Origin: Bacteroidia bacterium | Lineage (GTDB): Bacteria; Bacteroidota; Bacteroidia; Bacteroidales; CAJPTX01 | Reading direction: 5' to 3' | Length of the DNA stretch: 57,844 bases | NCBI GenBank assembly: GCA_002749065.1 | Contig: PDTX01000013.1 | Coordinates: 1 to 57,844 of the forward strand | Shown here: positions 26,197 to 34,587 of the stretch, piece after piece | Numbering within the stretch: the stretch's first letter is position 1 | Layout: each line of letters begins with the position of its first letter | Made by a program: the position numbers and the translations under genes | Notes under the pieces: generated by a model | What the model was told of the DNA's origin: nothing | Seen by the model: only the letters and a program-made list of their open reading frames with translations | Databases searched by the model: none

Positions 26197-26233
26197 AACA
26201 AAGGGGCGTGGCCATGCGGAATGGCCACGCCCC
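26197..26233 (-). terminator. Intrinsic terminator of the 938-aa surface-protein gene
   Basis: 13-bp stem (GGGGCGTGGCCAT and complement), 5-nt loop, then TTTGTTT on the minus strand. Closely similar to the terminator of its 2199-aa paralog. Confidence 0.85.
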
Positions 26234-26278
26234 CTGGCATCGGCTGGTGTGCGCAATGGCTGGCTATCCCGCGCTGGA

Positions 26279-29095
26279 TCAGCGCTTCACGAAGCCCACC
26301 GTCTGCCCCTCGGCCCGCAGCAGATAGGCCCCAGCCGGGAGCCTACGCAGGTTCAGGGTCGCGCCCGGCGCTAGGCTCTCCACCAGCATGAGCTGACCCC
26401 GGAGGCTGTATATCCGCACCGTGGTCCGCTCGCCCGCCCCCTGCAGCATCAGGAAGTCGGATGCCGGGACTGGGGCTATGCGTAGCTCGGGGGCAGCCAC
26501 CAGCTCCACGGGGGTGATGAGCGCACCGGGCTTCTGTGGGCCCGGGGCTAGCTGCGGGTTGCCCGGCTTCGCGGGCGGGTCGCTCGGCTTGGCGGGAGGA
26601 TTGCCCGGCTTGGTGGGAGGATCATTCGGTTTCGCGGGAGGGTTGCCCGGCTTCGCGGGCGGGTTGCCCGGGGTTGCGGGCGGGTTACCCGGGGTCGGCG
26701 GAGTCGGCGTGGGCTTACCTGGGTCTACTGGCCCCTTATTCTCAGGCTCCCACAGGGCCTTGAGCGTGAGGTTCTCATTCACCGCCTCCGTGGCGAGGTC
26801 AAACTTCGCACCGTCCTTCTGCCACTCCTTAAAGGTATGGTCCTTCTTGGTCAGCGCGGGCGGCGGGGTGGCGTGCTTGCCATGCTCCACGGTCTGGGCA
26901 TCGACCTGTGGCATGCCACCGTCGGTGTTGAAGCTTACAGTGTGTCCCCATACGGCCTTGAGGCTGAGGTTCTTAGTCACCTTCTCCGTGGTGAAGTCGA
27001 AGAGGCCGTCGGCTGCGCCATCCTGCCGCCAGCCCATGAGGGTGTGGCCGGGCTTCTCAGGCGCAGGGGTCAGCGCGGCGACGCTCGCGTTCTGGTCCAC
27101 GGTCTTCGTGCCCTTCACCGCGCCGTCCACCCTGAAGGTGACGGTGAAGGTCTTGGCCTTGGGCGCGTTGGGCTCCCACAGGGCCTTGAGCGTGAGGTTC
27201 TCATTCACGGCCTCCGTGGCGAGGTCGAACTTCGCGCCGTCCTTCTGCCACTCCTTAAAGGTGTGGTCCTTCTTGCTGGGCGGGGTCGGCGGGCTTAGCT
27301 TCTTGCCATGCTCCACGGTCTGTTGGGCAATTTCGGGCGTGCCACCGTCGGTGTTGAAGGTTACGCTGTGTCCCCATACGGCATTGAGGGTGAGGTTCTT
27401 AGTCACCTTCTCCGTGGTGAAGTCGAAGAGGCCGTCGGCTACGCCATCCTGCCGCCAGCCCATGAGGGTGTGGCCGGGCTTCTCGGGGGCGGGGGTCAGC
27501 GCGGCGATGCTCGCGTTCTGGTCCACGGTCTTCGTGCCCTTCACCGCGCCGTCCACCCTAAAGGTGACGGTGAAGGTCTTGGCCTTGGGCGCGTTGGGCT
27601 CCCACAGGGCCTTGAGCGTGAGGTTCTCAGTCACGGCCTCCGTGGCGAGGTCAAACTTCGCGCCATCCTTCTGCCACTCCTTAAAGGTATGGTCCTTCTT
27701 GCTCAGCGCGGGCGGCGGGCTTGCCTTCTTGCCGTGCTCCACGGTCTGGGCATCGACCTGTGGCGTGCCACCGTCGGTGTCGAAGGTCACGCTATGTCCC
27801 CATACGGCATTGAGGATGAGGTTTTTAGTCACCTTCTCCGTGGTGAAGTTGAAGAGGCCATCGGCTGCGCCATCCTGCCGCCAGCCCATGAAGAGGTGGC
27901 CGGGCTTCTCGGGCGAATTGGGTGGAGTCACGGATGTACTCTCCTCTATCTCCACTTCATTGGTATTCGCCCCATCCTTGAAAGTCACCTTGAATCCCCA
28001 CACTGCCCTGATAATGAGGTCATTCCTCACCCTCTCCTTGGTGAAGTCGAAGAGGCCCTCGGGGTCGCCACCATCCTTCCGCCAGCCTATAAAGGTGAAG
28101 CCAGCCTTGCTGGGCTGCGTGGGCAGCTCTACTTTTTCGTCATGCACAAGCACCCTGGTCACGGGTGGCTCGCCGTTGCTGGCGTCGAGGGTCACGGTGT
28201 AGCTCCTCACTATCTTATCTTTGTGGTCCTTCCAACCATTCGCCGCGATGTAGTCCGCATACTTCGCCCCTGGCACGTAGAACTTGGTCAGCTCCCTGGT
28301 GACTATTGGATGCTGGCAAGCCGGGGGCACCTTCGGGAGTACATACACAAACTTCAGCTTCGGCGCGGCCGAAAATGCATGCTGCTCAATGGTGGTCACC
28401 GAGGCGGGGATGGTCACGCTCTCTAGCCCATCGCTATCCCCACAGCCCCCCCAGGCTATCGTATTCACAGTGTTGGGAATGATGAGCTTGGTCGACTTAA
28501 GGCCCCCGGGGCGACGCATCAGCACGGTCCTCCCCTTATTGTACAGGACACCGTCCACCGACTCGTAGTTCGGGTTGGCTGGGTCCACATCCAGACGCGT
28601 GATTTTCCGGCATCCCGCGAAGGCCGCCCGCTCAATCTTGGTCAGGGTGGCGGGCAGCTTTATTTCGCCCCCCAGATTTTTGCAATGCAGAAAGGCGCTC
28701 TCCCCTATGTGGCTAATCCGGGGAGGCAGCGCTATGCTCTTCAGCCTAGCGCAACCCCGGAAGGTCTGCACCCCGATGCGGGTCACCGAGGCGGGGATGG
28801 ATATGCTCGTCAATCCGCTACCGTAAAAGGCTCTATCCCCGATACCAGTCACCGTATACTCATACTCCACGGCGCCGACCGTCTCCTTCACCTTCTCCGG
28901 AATAACTATATCCCCGCTGTATTTCGGATCTTTCGATCTGACCTCTACCTCCCCGTCGGGTGCGGCCTTCGTAATCTTGTAGCGGATATCCCCCACCTCC
29001 AGCACATCGCCTACCTGTCTCTGGGCCAGGGCCAATCCCCCGCCGAGTAGCAGGGCCAGTACGGTGGTCAAGCAGTAGAGCAATCGTTTTTTCAT
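26279..29095 (-). CDS. BspA-like surface protein with InlB-type repeats and T9SS sorting domain
   Basis: A 938-aa paralog of the giant neighbour. Signal peptide MKKRLLYCLTTVLALLLGGG; BspA-type LRRs (about 75-300; GIGDRAFYGSGLTSISIPAS, IGESAFLHC); about eight InlB-type repeats, six of them in 142-aa double units that are tandemly duplicated at DNA level; a proline-rich linker of seven heptads (GNPPAKP type); and a type-A T9SS sorting domain (LRIAPVPASDFL...VRIYSLRGQLM...AGAYLLRAEGQTVGFVKR shown by its key parts). The ATG at 29095 has GGAG close upstream and is preferred to one 9 nt earlier. Expected on the surface, probably in adhesion. Repeat number is likely to vary among strains. Confidence 0.9.
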   Translation of the reverse strand: MKKRLLYCLTTVLALLLGGGLALAQRQVGDVLEVGDIRYKITKAAPDGEVEVRSKDPKYSGDIVIPEKVKETVGAVEYEYTVTGIGDRAFYGSGLTSISIPASVTRIGVQTFRGCARLKSIALPPRISHIGESAFLHCKNLGGEIKLPATLTKIERAAFAGCRKITRLDVDPANPNYESVDGVLYNKGRTVLMRRPGGLKSTKLIIPNTVNTIAWGGCGDSDGLESVTIPASVTTIEQHAFSAAPKLKFVYVLPKVPPACQHPIVTRELTKFYVPGAKYADYIAANGWKDHKDKIVRSYTVTLDASNGEPPVTRVLVHDEKVELPTQPSKAGFTFIGWRKDGGDPEGLFDFTKERVRNDLIIRAVWGFKVTFKDGANTNEVEIEESTSVTPPNSPEKPGHLFMGWRQDGAADGLFNFTTEKVTKNLILNAVWGHSVTFDTDGGTPQVDAQTVEHGKKASPPPALSKKDHTFKEWQKDGAKFDLATEAVTENLTLKALWEPNAPKAKTFTVTFRVDGAVKGTKTVDQNASIAALTPAPEKPGHTLMGWRQDGVADGLFDFTTEKVTKNLTLNAVWGHSVTFNTDGGTPEIAQQTVEHGKKLSPPTPPSKKDHTFKEWQKDGAKFDLATEAVNENLTLKALWEPNAPKAKTFTVTFRVDGAVKGTKTVDQNASVAALTPAPEKPGHTLMGWRQDGAADGLFDFTTEKVTKNLSLKAVWGHTVSFNTDGGMPQVDAQTVEHGKHATPPPALTKKDHTFKEWQKDGAKFDLATEAVNENLTLKALWEPENKGPVDPGKPTPTPPTPGNPPATPGNPPAKPGNPPAKPNDPPTKPGNPPAKPSDPPAKPGNPQLAPGPQKPGALITPVELVAAPELRIAPVPASDFLMLQGAGERTTVRIYSLRGQLMLVESLAPGATLNLRRLPAGAYLLRAEGQTVGFVKR
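26554..26700. repeat. 21-bp tandem repeats encoding a proline-rich linker
   Basis: About seven imperfect copies of a 21-bp unit encode heptads of the type Gly-Asn-Pro-Pro-Ala-Lys-Pro, with Ser/Asn/Asp and Thr variants. They separate the repeat domain from the T9SS sorting domain and probably act as a stalk. Confidence 0.85.
26745..27905. repeat. 426-bp tandem repeats within the 938-aa surface protein
   Basis: Units begin at 26745, 27171 and 27597, exactly 426 bp apart. The first two are complete and the third is about 310 bp long. Each encodes a 142-aa pair of InlB-type repeats (GWRQDG...AVWGHSVTF and FKEWQKDG...LKALWEP). Similarity at DNA level is high, with scattered substitutions, pointing to recent duplication in whole codons. 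Confidence 0.9.
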
Positions 29096-29316
29096 GTTCT
29101 CCATACCATATTATAGTATCAATAATCTTCGTGGCAAGCGGGTCAAAGGCCCTGAGAATAGGGCGCATCCCCATCGCATACCACCCCGCAAGTACGACAA
29201 CTTTCCGCATCTTGGTACAGCCCCACCCATGGCAATTCCGCGAAGGCCCGGCTCCCGGTGACGAAGCGCACCGATTCGGTGACCAAAATCCCCCGGCCGA
29301 TTTCCCCCCAAATCAC

Positions 29317-29324
29317 TACCTTTG
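29317..29324 (+). promoter_or_regulatory. -7 box TACCTTTG of pgk
   Basis: Exact TAnnTTTG match 38 nt ahead of the pgk ATG; no convincing upstream TTTG. Confidence 0.6.
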
Positions 29325-29361
29325 CACGGGCAAAGCCCCAAACGCAACAGGAGATTTCGCC

Positions 29362-30624
29362 ATGGCACAATTCAAGGACTACCCCTTCCGGGGCAAGCGG
29401 GTCCTGGTGAGGGTCGACTTCAATGTCCCCTTCGACAAGACCGACACCCTCATCACCGACGACTCGCGCATACGCCGGGCCGTCCCCACCATACAGCACA
29501 TCGTCAACGCCGGCGGGCGCGTGGTGCTGCTCTCGCACCGCGGGCGACCCAAGGGGAAGGTCGTGGAGTCGCTCTCCCTGCAGCGGGTGCTGCGCACCCT
29601 CGAGGCGCTGGTGGGCAAGCACGTGGACTTCGCCCCCGACTGCATCGGCGAGGAGACCCTTGCGCAGACCCAGCGGCTGCGGGACGGCGACATCCTCCTG
29701 CTGGAGAACGTGCGCTTCCACGCCGAGGACGAGGGCAAGGTAAAGCGGCAGGAGGGCGAAACGGACGAGGACTTCGCCGGGCGCAAGAAGGCCATGAAGG
29801 CCGCCCAGCTAGATTTCGCCCAGCAGCTCGCCCGCAACGGCGACTGCTACGTCAACGATGCCTTCTCGGCCGCCCACCGCGCGCACGCCTCCACCACCCA
29901 CATCGCCGAGAGCTTCCCGGCCGACCGCATGTTCGGCCCCCTGATGCTGGCCGAGCTCACCGCGCTCGAACGCATGCTCAAGGAGCCGGCAAGGCCCGTG
30001 CTGGCCATCATGGGCGGGGCGAAGGTCTCCGACAAGATTCTGCTGATTGACCAGCTGCTGGACCGCGTCGACCGCCTCATCATCGGCGGGGGCATGACCT
30101 ACACCTTCGTCAAGGCCATGGGCGGGCAAATCGGCAACTCCCTCTGTGAGGAGGACAGGATAGACGTGGCCAAAGGCCTGATAGCCAAGGCAAAAGAGCG
30201 GGGCGTAGAGCTCCTCCTGCCGACCGACGCGCTGAACGCGGACAGCTTCTCGGCCGAGGCCAAGACCGGCACCAGCGCGGTGGATGCCACCCCGGAGGGC
30301 TACATGGGGCTGGACATCGGCCCGGAGTCGGTGGCCCGCTTCCGCGACGCCATCCTCGGGTCCAAGAGCATACTCTGGAACGGGCCGATGGGGGTCTTCG
30401 AGATGGCCCCCTTCGCCAAGGGGACCTTCGCCATCGCCGAGGCCCTGGCCCAGGCCACCGAGAAGGGGGCCTACACCCTGGTGGGGGGGGGCGACTCGGT
30501 GTCCGCGCTCAAGGGCAGCGGGCAGGAGAAGAACGTTAGCTACGTGTCCACGGGCGGGGGCGCGATGCTCGAGTACCTGGAGGGTAGGGTGCTGCCCGGC
30601 ATCGGCGTAATTCAGGGGGAGTAG
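29362..30624 (+). CDS. pgk: Phosphoglycerate kinase
   Basis: A 420-aa glycolytic kinase transferring phosphate from 1,3-bisphosphoglycerate to ADP. Landmarks: RVLVRVDFNVPFD, LSHRGRPKG, LLLENVRFH, NDAFSAAHRAHAST, IMGGAKVSDKI, GGGMTYTF and the C-terminal WNGPMGVFE and VGGGDSVSAL. AGGAG stands 9 nt before the ATG; the longer open frame upstream has no similarity. The frame ends 4 nt before the ftsE-like gene, whose ribosome-binding site lies in the last pgk codons. Confidence 0.96.
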   Translation: MAQFKDYPFRGKRVLVRVDFNVPFDKTDTLITDDSRIRRAVPTIQHIVNAGGRVVLLSHRGRPKGKVVESLSLQRVLRTLEALVGKHVDFAPDCIGEETLAQTQRLRDGDILLLENVRFHAEDEGKVKRQEGETDEDFAGRKKAMKAAQLDFAQQLARNGDCYVNDAFSAAHRAHASTTHIAESFPADRMFGPLMLAELTALERMLKEPARPVLAIMGGAKVSDKILLIDQLLDRVDRLIIGGGMTYTFVKAMGGQIGNSLCEEDRIDVAKGLIAKAKERGVELLLPTDALNADSFSAEAKTGTSAVDATPEGYMGLDIGPESVARFRDAILGSKSILWNGPMGVFEMAPFAKGTFAIAEALAQATEKGAYTLVGGGDSVSALKGSGQEKNVSYVSTGGGAMLEYLEGRVLPGIGVIQGE

Positions 30625-30628
30625 CAGC

Positions 30629-31618
30629 ATGGAGAAGCAGGAGCACGGTACGCCGAGGGAGCAGGAACAGGTCAAGGTCAGCGGGGTGGAGGAAGGCAAG
30701 GCGGAGGGGAAGGGCAACGGGATGGGGGAGAAGCCGGAGGGGAAAGAGGCCAAGCAGGAGGGCAAGGACGACGAGAAGGAGGGCAAGGCCAGCGAGGGGG
30801 GGAAGGAAAAGGCGACGACGGGGGATAGGCCGGAGGCCGAGAAGGAGAAGCCCAAGACGAAGGAGACCAAGCCGGGGATGGAGAAGGCCGCAACGCCCCC
30901 CGGCAAGAGTCGGCACGAGAACCGGGTGGTGCATCTGGAGAACGCCCAGATAGCCCGCGGGCGGAATGTGGTGCTGAAGAACGTCGTGCTCGAGGTGTAC
31001 GAGGGGGATTTCTACTACCTGGTTGGGCGTGTGGGCACGGGCAAGAGCAGCCTAATCGACACCATGACGGGTGAAACCCCGCTGGCCGGGGGCCGGGCCA
31101 AGGTCTGCGGCTTCGAGCTAGAGCACCTGAAGGAGCGCCAGATACCCTACCTGCGGCGCGCCATGGGCGTGGTCTTTCAGGACTTCAAGCTGCTCACCGA
31201 CCGCAACGTGGAACGCAACCTCCGCTTCGCCCTCCGCGCCACCGGCTGGAAGAACCGGGTGCAGATAGCCCAGCGCATAGAGGAGGTGCTCTCCCTGGTC
31301 GGACTCACCCACAAGGCCGGGAAGATGCCCCACCAGCTCTCGGGGGGCGAGCAGCAACGTATCGCCATAGCCCGGGCCCTGCTCAACGAGCCCTCCCTGA
31401 TCCTGGCCGACGAGCCCACCGGAAACCTCGACCCGGAGACCTCCGAGGGCATTCTCGGCCTACTGGTGGACCTCTCCAAGCGGGGGAAGGCCGTCATCAT
31501 GGCCACACATAACTACGGGCTAGTCAAGAAGTTCCCGGCCCAAACCCTGCAGTGCACCGGCGGGGCCCTACGGCTACTCAGCCCCGAGGCCCTGATTGAC
31601 CTCTCACCCTGGGATTAG
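30629..31618 (+). CDS. ftsE: FtsE-like ABC ATPase with a long charged N-terminal extension
   Basis: A 329-aa protein whose residues 99-329 are an ABC ATPase of the FtsE type: Walker [11 protein letters not shown] (about 132-141), Q-loop VVFQDFKLL, signature [16 protein letters not shown] (about 237) and Walker [15 protein letters not shown]. FtsE with FtsX controls septal peptidoglycan hydrolases at the inner membrane. Residues 1-98 form a low-complexity tail of Lys, Glu, Gly and Pro, absent from usual FtsE (about 220 aa). The start is supported by GGGGGAG 7 nt upstream, inside the end of pgk. No ftsX is adjacent. Function of the tail is unknown. Confidence 0.85.
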   Translation: MEKQEHGTPREQEQVKVSGVEEGKAEGKGNGMGEKPEGKEAKQEGKDDEKEGKASEGGKEKATTGDRPEAEKEKPKTKETKPGMEKAATPPGKSRHENRVVHLENAQIARGRNVVLKNVVLEVYEGDFYYLVGRVGTGKSSLIDTMTGETPLAGGRAKVCGFELEHLKERQIPYLRRAMGVVFQDFKLLTDRNVERNLRFALRATGWKNRVQIAQRIEEVLSLVGLTHKAGKMPHQLSGGEQQRIAIARALLNEPSLILADEPTGNLDPETSEGILGLLVDLSKRGKAVIMATHNYGLVKKFPAQTLQCTGGALRLLSPEALIDLSPWD

Positions 31619-31656
31619 CCCTCTGGGCTCTGGAATGCCAAGCGGAGAAAAGCACC

Positions 31657-31693
31657 AACATTGCTATTTAGGCAATGTCTAGATAGCAATGTT
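31657..31693. repeat. Inverted repeat between ftsE and rubredoxin
   Basis: Perfect 11-bp arms AACATTGCTAT/ATAGCAATGTT around a 15-nt loop that repeats GCAATGT. There is no T run, so it is not a standard terminator. It could be an operator or an mRNA end structure. Confidence 0.5.
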
Positions 31694-31779
31694 TCCCGTA
31701 GGCGACTGAAACAAAGCCCTAGGCTATCCGTTCCAAAGTATGACACACGATGGTAACGAAAGAGAAAAATCATACTGCT

Positions 31780-31941
31780 ATGAAGAAGTACGTTTGCGAT
31801 GTATGCGGCTGGGAATATGATCCGGCGGTTGGTGACCCGGACAGCGGGATAGCCCCCGGGACGGCGTTTGAGGACATACCCGACGATTGGGTCTGCCCCC
31901 TCTGCGGCGTTGGCAAGGAGGATTTCTCCGTTGTGGAGTAG
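31780..31941 (+). CDS. Rubredoxin
   Basis: A 53-aa iron protein with the two rubredoxin knuckles CDVCG and CPLCG, aromatic residues Y4, W11, Y13 and W37 in the usual places, and the [15 protein letters not shown] loop. It carries single electrons at low potential, typically to peroxide- or oxygen-reducing enzymes in anaerobes. The ATG chosen gives the normal length; the 10 extra codons upstream do not fit the family. It stands alone, followed by a strong terminator. Confidence 0.96.
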   Translation: MKKYVCDVCGWEYDPAVGDPDSGIAPGTAFEDIPDDWVCPLCGVGKEDFSVVE

Positions 31942-31965
31942 CCGCTCGCTCAAGCTATAGACTGC

Positions 31966-31995
31966 ATCCCCCGGCCATGGCCGGGGGATTTTTTT
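31966..31995 (+). terminator. Intrinsic terminator after rubredoxin
   Basis: TCCCCCGGCC/GGCCGGGGGA palindrome followed by seven T on the plus strand. Confidence 0.9.
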
Positions 31996-32048
31996 GCCCG
32001 AAATCGGCGCGAATAGAATACCCACGGGTAGATGCCCCGGGATTTCGC

Positions 32049-32056
32049 TACATTTG
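32049..32056 (+). promoter_or_regulatory. -7 box TACATTTG of kbl
   Basis: Exact TAnnTTTG match 53 nt ahead of the kbl ATG, after the rubredoxin terminator. Confidence 0.6.
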
Positions 32057-32108
32057 TGGGATGGGGCGGACGGCGGGGCGTAAGCACGAACGAGAAAGGA
32101 GCGCAAGC

Positions 32109-33296
32109 ATGTACGAAAAGATGAGGGACTTCCTGGCCCGGGAGCTGGCCAGCATAGAGGCGGCCGGGCTATACAAGCACGAGCGGCAGATCGTCACCCC
32201 GCAGGGGGCGGAAATCGGGGTTCACACCGGCGAACGGGTGCTCAATTTCTGCGCGAACAACTACCTCGGCCTCTCCGACAGCCCCTCAGTGGTCCGGGCC
32301 GCCAAGGCCACCATGGACACGCACGGCTACGGGATGTCCTCGGTGCGCTTCATCTGCGGGACGCAGGATATCCACCGCCAGCTAGAGCGGGCCATCGCCA
32401 GCTACTTCGGCCTGGACGACAGCATCCTCTACGTGGCCTGCTTCGATGCCAACGGCGGGGTCTTTGAGCCCCTGCTGGGCGAGGAGGACGCGGTCATCTC
32501 CGATGCGCTCAACCACGCCTCCATCATCGACGGGGTGCGCCTCTGCAAGGCCAAGCGCTACCGCTACGCCAACGCCGACATGGGCGAGCTCGAGGCCCGC
32601 CTGCAGGAGGCCCAGGCGCAGCGATTCCGCCTCATCGCCACCGACGGGGTGTTCAGCATGGACGGGAATGTCGCCCCGCTGGACCAAATCTGCGAGCTGG
32701 CCGCGCGCTACGATGCCCTGGTCATGGTCGACGAGAGCCACTCCGCCGGGGTGGTCGGGCCCAGCGGCCGGGGCGTGACCGAGCTCTACGACCTGCGCGG
32801 CCGGGTCGACATCATCACCGGGACGCTCGGCAAGGCCTTCGGCGGGGGCTGCGGGGGCTTCACCGTGGCGCGGCAAGAGATTGTGGACCTGCTGCGGCAA
32901 CGCTCACGCCCCTACCTCTTCTCCAACTCCGTGCCCCCGCCCGTGGTCGGAGCCAGCCTCGAGGTCTTCCGCCTGCTGGAGAAGGACAACAGCCCCCACG
33001 CCCGGCTGGTGGAGAACACCGCCTACCTCCGCGAGCGAATGCTGGCGGCCGGCTTCGACATCAAGCCCACGCAGTCCGCCATCCTGGCCGTCATGCTCTA
33101 CGACGCGAAGCTCTCCCAGGACATGGCCAAGGACCTCCTGGCCGAGGGGATATACGTGACGGGCTTCTACTACCCCGTCGTGCCCAAGGGCGAGGCACGC
33201 ATCCGCCTACAGGTCTCGGCCGCGCACCAGCGCGAGCAGCTAGACCGCTGCGTGGAGGCCTTCGTCAGCGTGGGGCGGAAGCACGGCGTGCTGTAG
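32109..33296 (+). CDS. kbl: Glycine C-acetyltransferase (2-amino-3-ketobutyrate CoA ligase)
   Basis: A 395-aa PLP enzyme of the alpha-oxoamine synthase group. It matches KBL closely in N-terminus ([20 protein letters not shown]), [59 protein letters not shown] and the PLP-lysine motif [14 protein letters not shown]. It condenses glycine and acetyl-CoA to 2-amino-3-ketobutyrate, or the reverse in threonine breakdown. AAAGGAG precedes the ATG. Threonine dehydrogenase, the usual partner, is not in the window. Confidence 0.93.
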   Translation: MYEKMRDFLARELASIEAAGLYKHERQIVTPQGAEIGVHTGERVLNFCANNYLGLSDSPSVVRAAKATMDTHGYGMSSVRFICGTQDIHRQLERAIASYFGLDDSILYVACFDANGGVFEPLLGEEDAVISDALNHASIIDGVRLCKAKRYRYANADMGELEARLQEAQAQRFRLIATDGVFSMDGNVAPLDQICELAARYDALVMVDESHSAGVVGPSGRGVTELYDLRGRVDIITGTLGKAFGGGCGGFTVARQEIVDLLRQRSRPYLFSNSVPPPVVGASLEVFRLLEKDNSPHARLVENTAYLRERMLAAGFDIKPTQSAILAVMLYDAKLSQDMAKDLLAEGIYVTGFYYPVVPKGEARIRLQVSAAHQREQLDRCVEAFVSVGRKHGVL

Positions 33297-33509
33297 CGAC
33301 GCTATATACTACTAAGGTGTAGTGGGCCAGAGAAACGATGCGGGCGGCCATAGCCCTGGGCCGATTTTCGGGGGGAATTGGGGGTATTTGCCCCCGGACG
33401 AGGCCCTTTATAACGGCTATAAAGTAAGCGCAACCCTCTGTAAACCATTTGCTTGGAATTCTTTTTCAATTAGGAATAAACCTATATAGCCCTCTAGGCG
33501 TTGCCATCC
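33297..33509. other. Gap after kbl
   Basis: No gene is seen. It holds GGGGGTATTTGCCCCC and CTTTATA/TATAAAG inverted repeats that may end the kbl transcript, though neither has a T run. Confidence 0.4.
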
Positions 33510-33540
33510 TTTGCCAGTGTCCGAAATCGCGCTACCTTTG
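33510..33540 (+). promoter_or_regulatory. Promoter TTTG-N19-TACCTTTG of the small conserved gene
   Basis: TTTG at 33510-33513, a 19-nt spacer and TACCTTTG at 33533-33540, 32 nt ahead of the start codon: an ideal Bacteroidota promoter. Confidence 0.75.
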
Positions 33541-33572
33541 CTATCGGAAACGAAAGGGAAAGAGAACGAGAA

Positions 33573-33890
33573 ATGGCGAGCATCAAGGATTTGAAGAAGG
33601 ACGTGGTTCGTGCGCTGGGGCAGCTTTCGAGCGATTGCTTCATTGTGGACTACGTGCTGGGGAAGGATAGCGACGAGGTGGGGGACCTCTACTCGGAGAC
33701 CTACACCAAGGCTGAGGAGATCTACGCTCGCATCAAGGCTTACCCCCGTGAGAAGGGTGCGCAGGGGCGGAAGGCTCGCAGGGAGTACTTCAGGGGGCTG
33801 GAGCAGGAGTTCCAGAAGCTCTTCAATGAGCAGAACGAGAGGCTCATAGCCATCGTGGAGAAGGATACGGCAGAAGGCGCAGAGAGATAG
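33573..33890 (+). CDS. Small conserved Bacteroidales protein of unknown function
   Basis: A 105-aa acidic, helical cytosolic protein starting MASIKDLKKDVVRALGQLSS. The N-terminal pattern IKDLKKDV...L...CF..... occurs in a small conserved Bacteroidales family with no assigned role. No catalytic motif or membrane segment. It has its own excellent promoter and two hairpins downstream, so it is a well-expressed single-gene unit. The start was chosen at the family-like MASIKDL; the open frame before it lies inside the promoter. Confidence 0.85.
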   Translation: MASIKDLKKDVVRALGQLSSDCFIVDYVLGKDSDEVGDLYSETYTKAEEIYARIKAYPREKGAQGRKARREYFRGLEQEFQKLFNEQNERLIAIVEKDTAEGAER

Positions 33891-33901
33891 GATACATTTT
33901 G

Positions 33902-33955
33902 GGCGGGAGGGGTGCTTCCCTTTGGGATAGCACCGCGGTGGGCCTCCCGCCTTTC
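33902..33955 (+). terminator. Intrinsic terminator of the small conserved gene
   Basis: GGCGGGAGG/CCTCCCGCC outer stem with an inner GGTGCT/AGCACC helix, followed by TTTCTT. Confidence 0.75.
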
Positions 33956-33962
33956 TTATACC

Positions 33963-33994
33963 GAGGGGCAGATGCGATGCATCTGCCCCTCTTT
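33963..33994. terminator. Second hairpin, possibly serving both flanking genes
   Basis: GAGGGGCAGATGC/GCATCTGCCCCTC, 13-bp perfect stem with a 3-nt loop, followed by TTT on the plus strand. It lies between convergent genes. Confidence 0.6.
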
Positions 33995-34012
33995 CGTACC
34001 TATACCACAATC

Positions 34013-34369
34013 TCACGCTAAAAAACTAAAGAAATCAAATACATAGAGCTGAAACAAGACGCTCAATATCATAATACCAAGTGTCACCAGTATCAACAGG
34101 TACGAAACTACAAGAATTACTAAGATTCGTTTTATCGGCCTTAGTTTTTTGATTTTCTCTATAGGCAAGACCAATCGCACAAATATTACCATTGATATAA
34201 AAAACACAAATAAGGCAAGAGATGTCGATAATCTTCCTATTCCTGTAGTGCCAAAAGTGTTTGAGATATTCTCATAGTCATCGAAACGGATAGAGTATCC
34301 CATAGCTATGCCACCTATGAGAAGTAGCACTATACCAATCACTATTCTATGCCAAGTTTTTAGCTCCAT
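34013..34369 (-). CDS. Small AT-rich integral membrane protein
   Basis: A 118-aa protein with three predicted membrane segments: IVIGIVLLLIGGIAMGYSI, LSTSLALFVFFISMVIFV and ILVILVVSYLLILVTLGIMI. No family recognised. The gene is conspicuously rich in A and T and uses Ile, Phe and Lys codons unlike its GC-rich neighbours, which suggests recent transfer. It is not obviously in an operon; the neighbouring HEAT-like gene on the same strand ends 218 bp upstream. Confidence 0.7.
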   Translation of the reverse strand: MELKTWHRIVIGIVLLLIGGIAMGYSIRFDDYENISNTFGTTGIGRLSTSLALFVFFISMVIFVRLVLPIEKIKKLRPIKRILVILVVSYLLILVTLGIMILSVLFQLYVFDFFSFLA

Positions 34370-34587
34370 TTTCCAATTATTGAATAATTTTGTTCTAAGA
34401 GTACTGTTTCATGCCTTACGAGGATACCAAGGCCAGGGCTACGAGGAAACCCAGGCCAGGATACCCAGGCGCTACCCTTAGGACAGACCAGGACCAAGGC
34501 GACGAATGCCCAGGCGGATGGTGGGCTGAGCGGCGAAGGGCGGGCGGATTGATAGCACAGAGACCCTGCGCGACGCGGGGCTGCAAG
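34370..34587. other. Gap upstream of the AT-rich membrane gene
   Basis: No gene is seen. The part next to the membrane gene is AT-rich and holds the AATTATT/AATAATT inverted repeat; the rest carries imperfect AGGCCAGG direct repeats. Confidence 0.4.

Noticed and set aside
26745..27905. Possible CRISPR-like array of regular repeats
   Set aside because: The units are 426 bp long, in frame and coding, with no short repeat-spacer alternation. No CRISPR array or cas gene is seen anywhere in the window.
26421..28202. 593-codon plus-strand frame opposite the tandem repeats
   Set aside because: It repeats only because the coding strand repeats; Ser/Cys-rich antisense of InlB-type units.
30483..30491. 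G9 run in pgk as a phase-variation site
   Set aside because: It encodes the conserved Gly-Gly-Gly of an essential enzyme, so it reflects GGG codon use. It serves as a caution against over-reading runs of nine.
31615..32106. 163-codon minus-strand frame overlapping rubredoxin
   Set aside because: Antisense to rubredoxin and its terminator; no family features.
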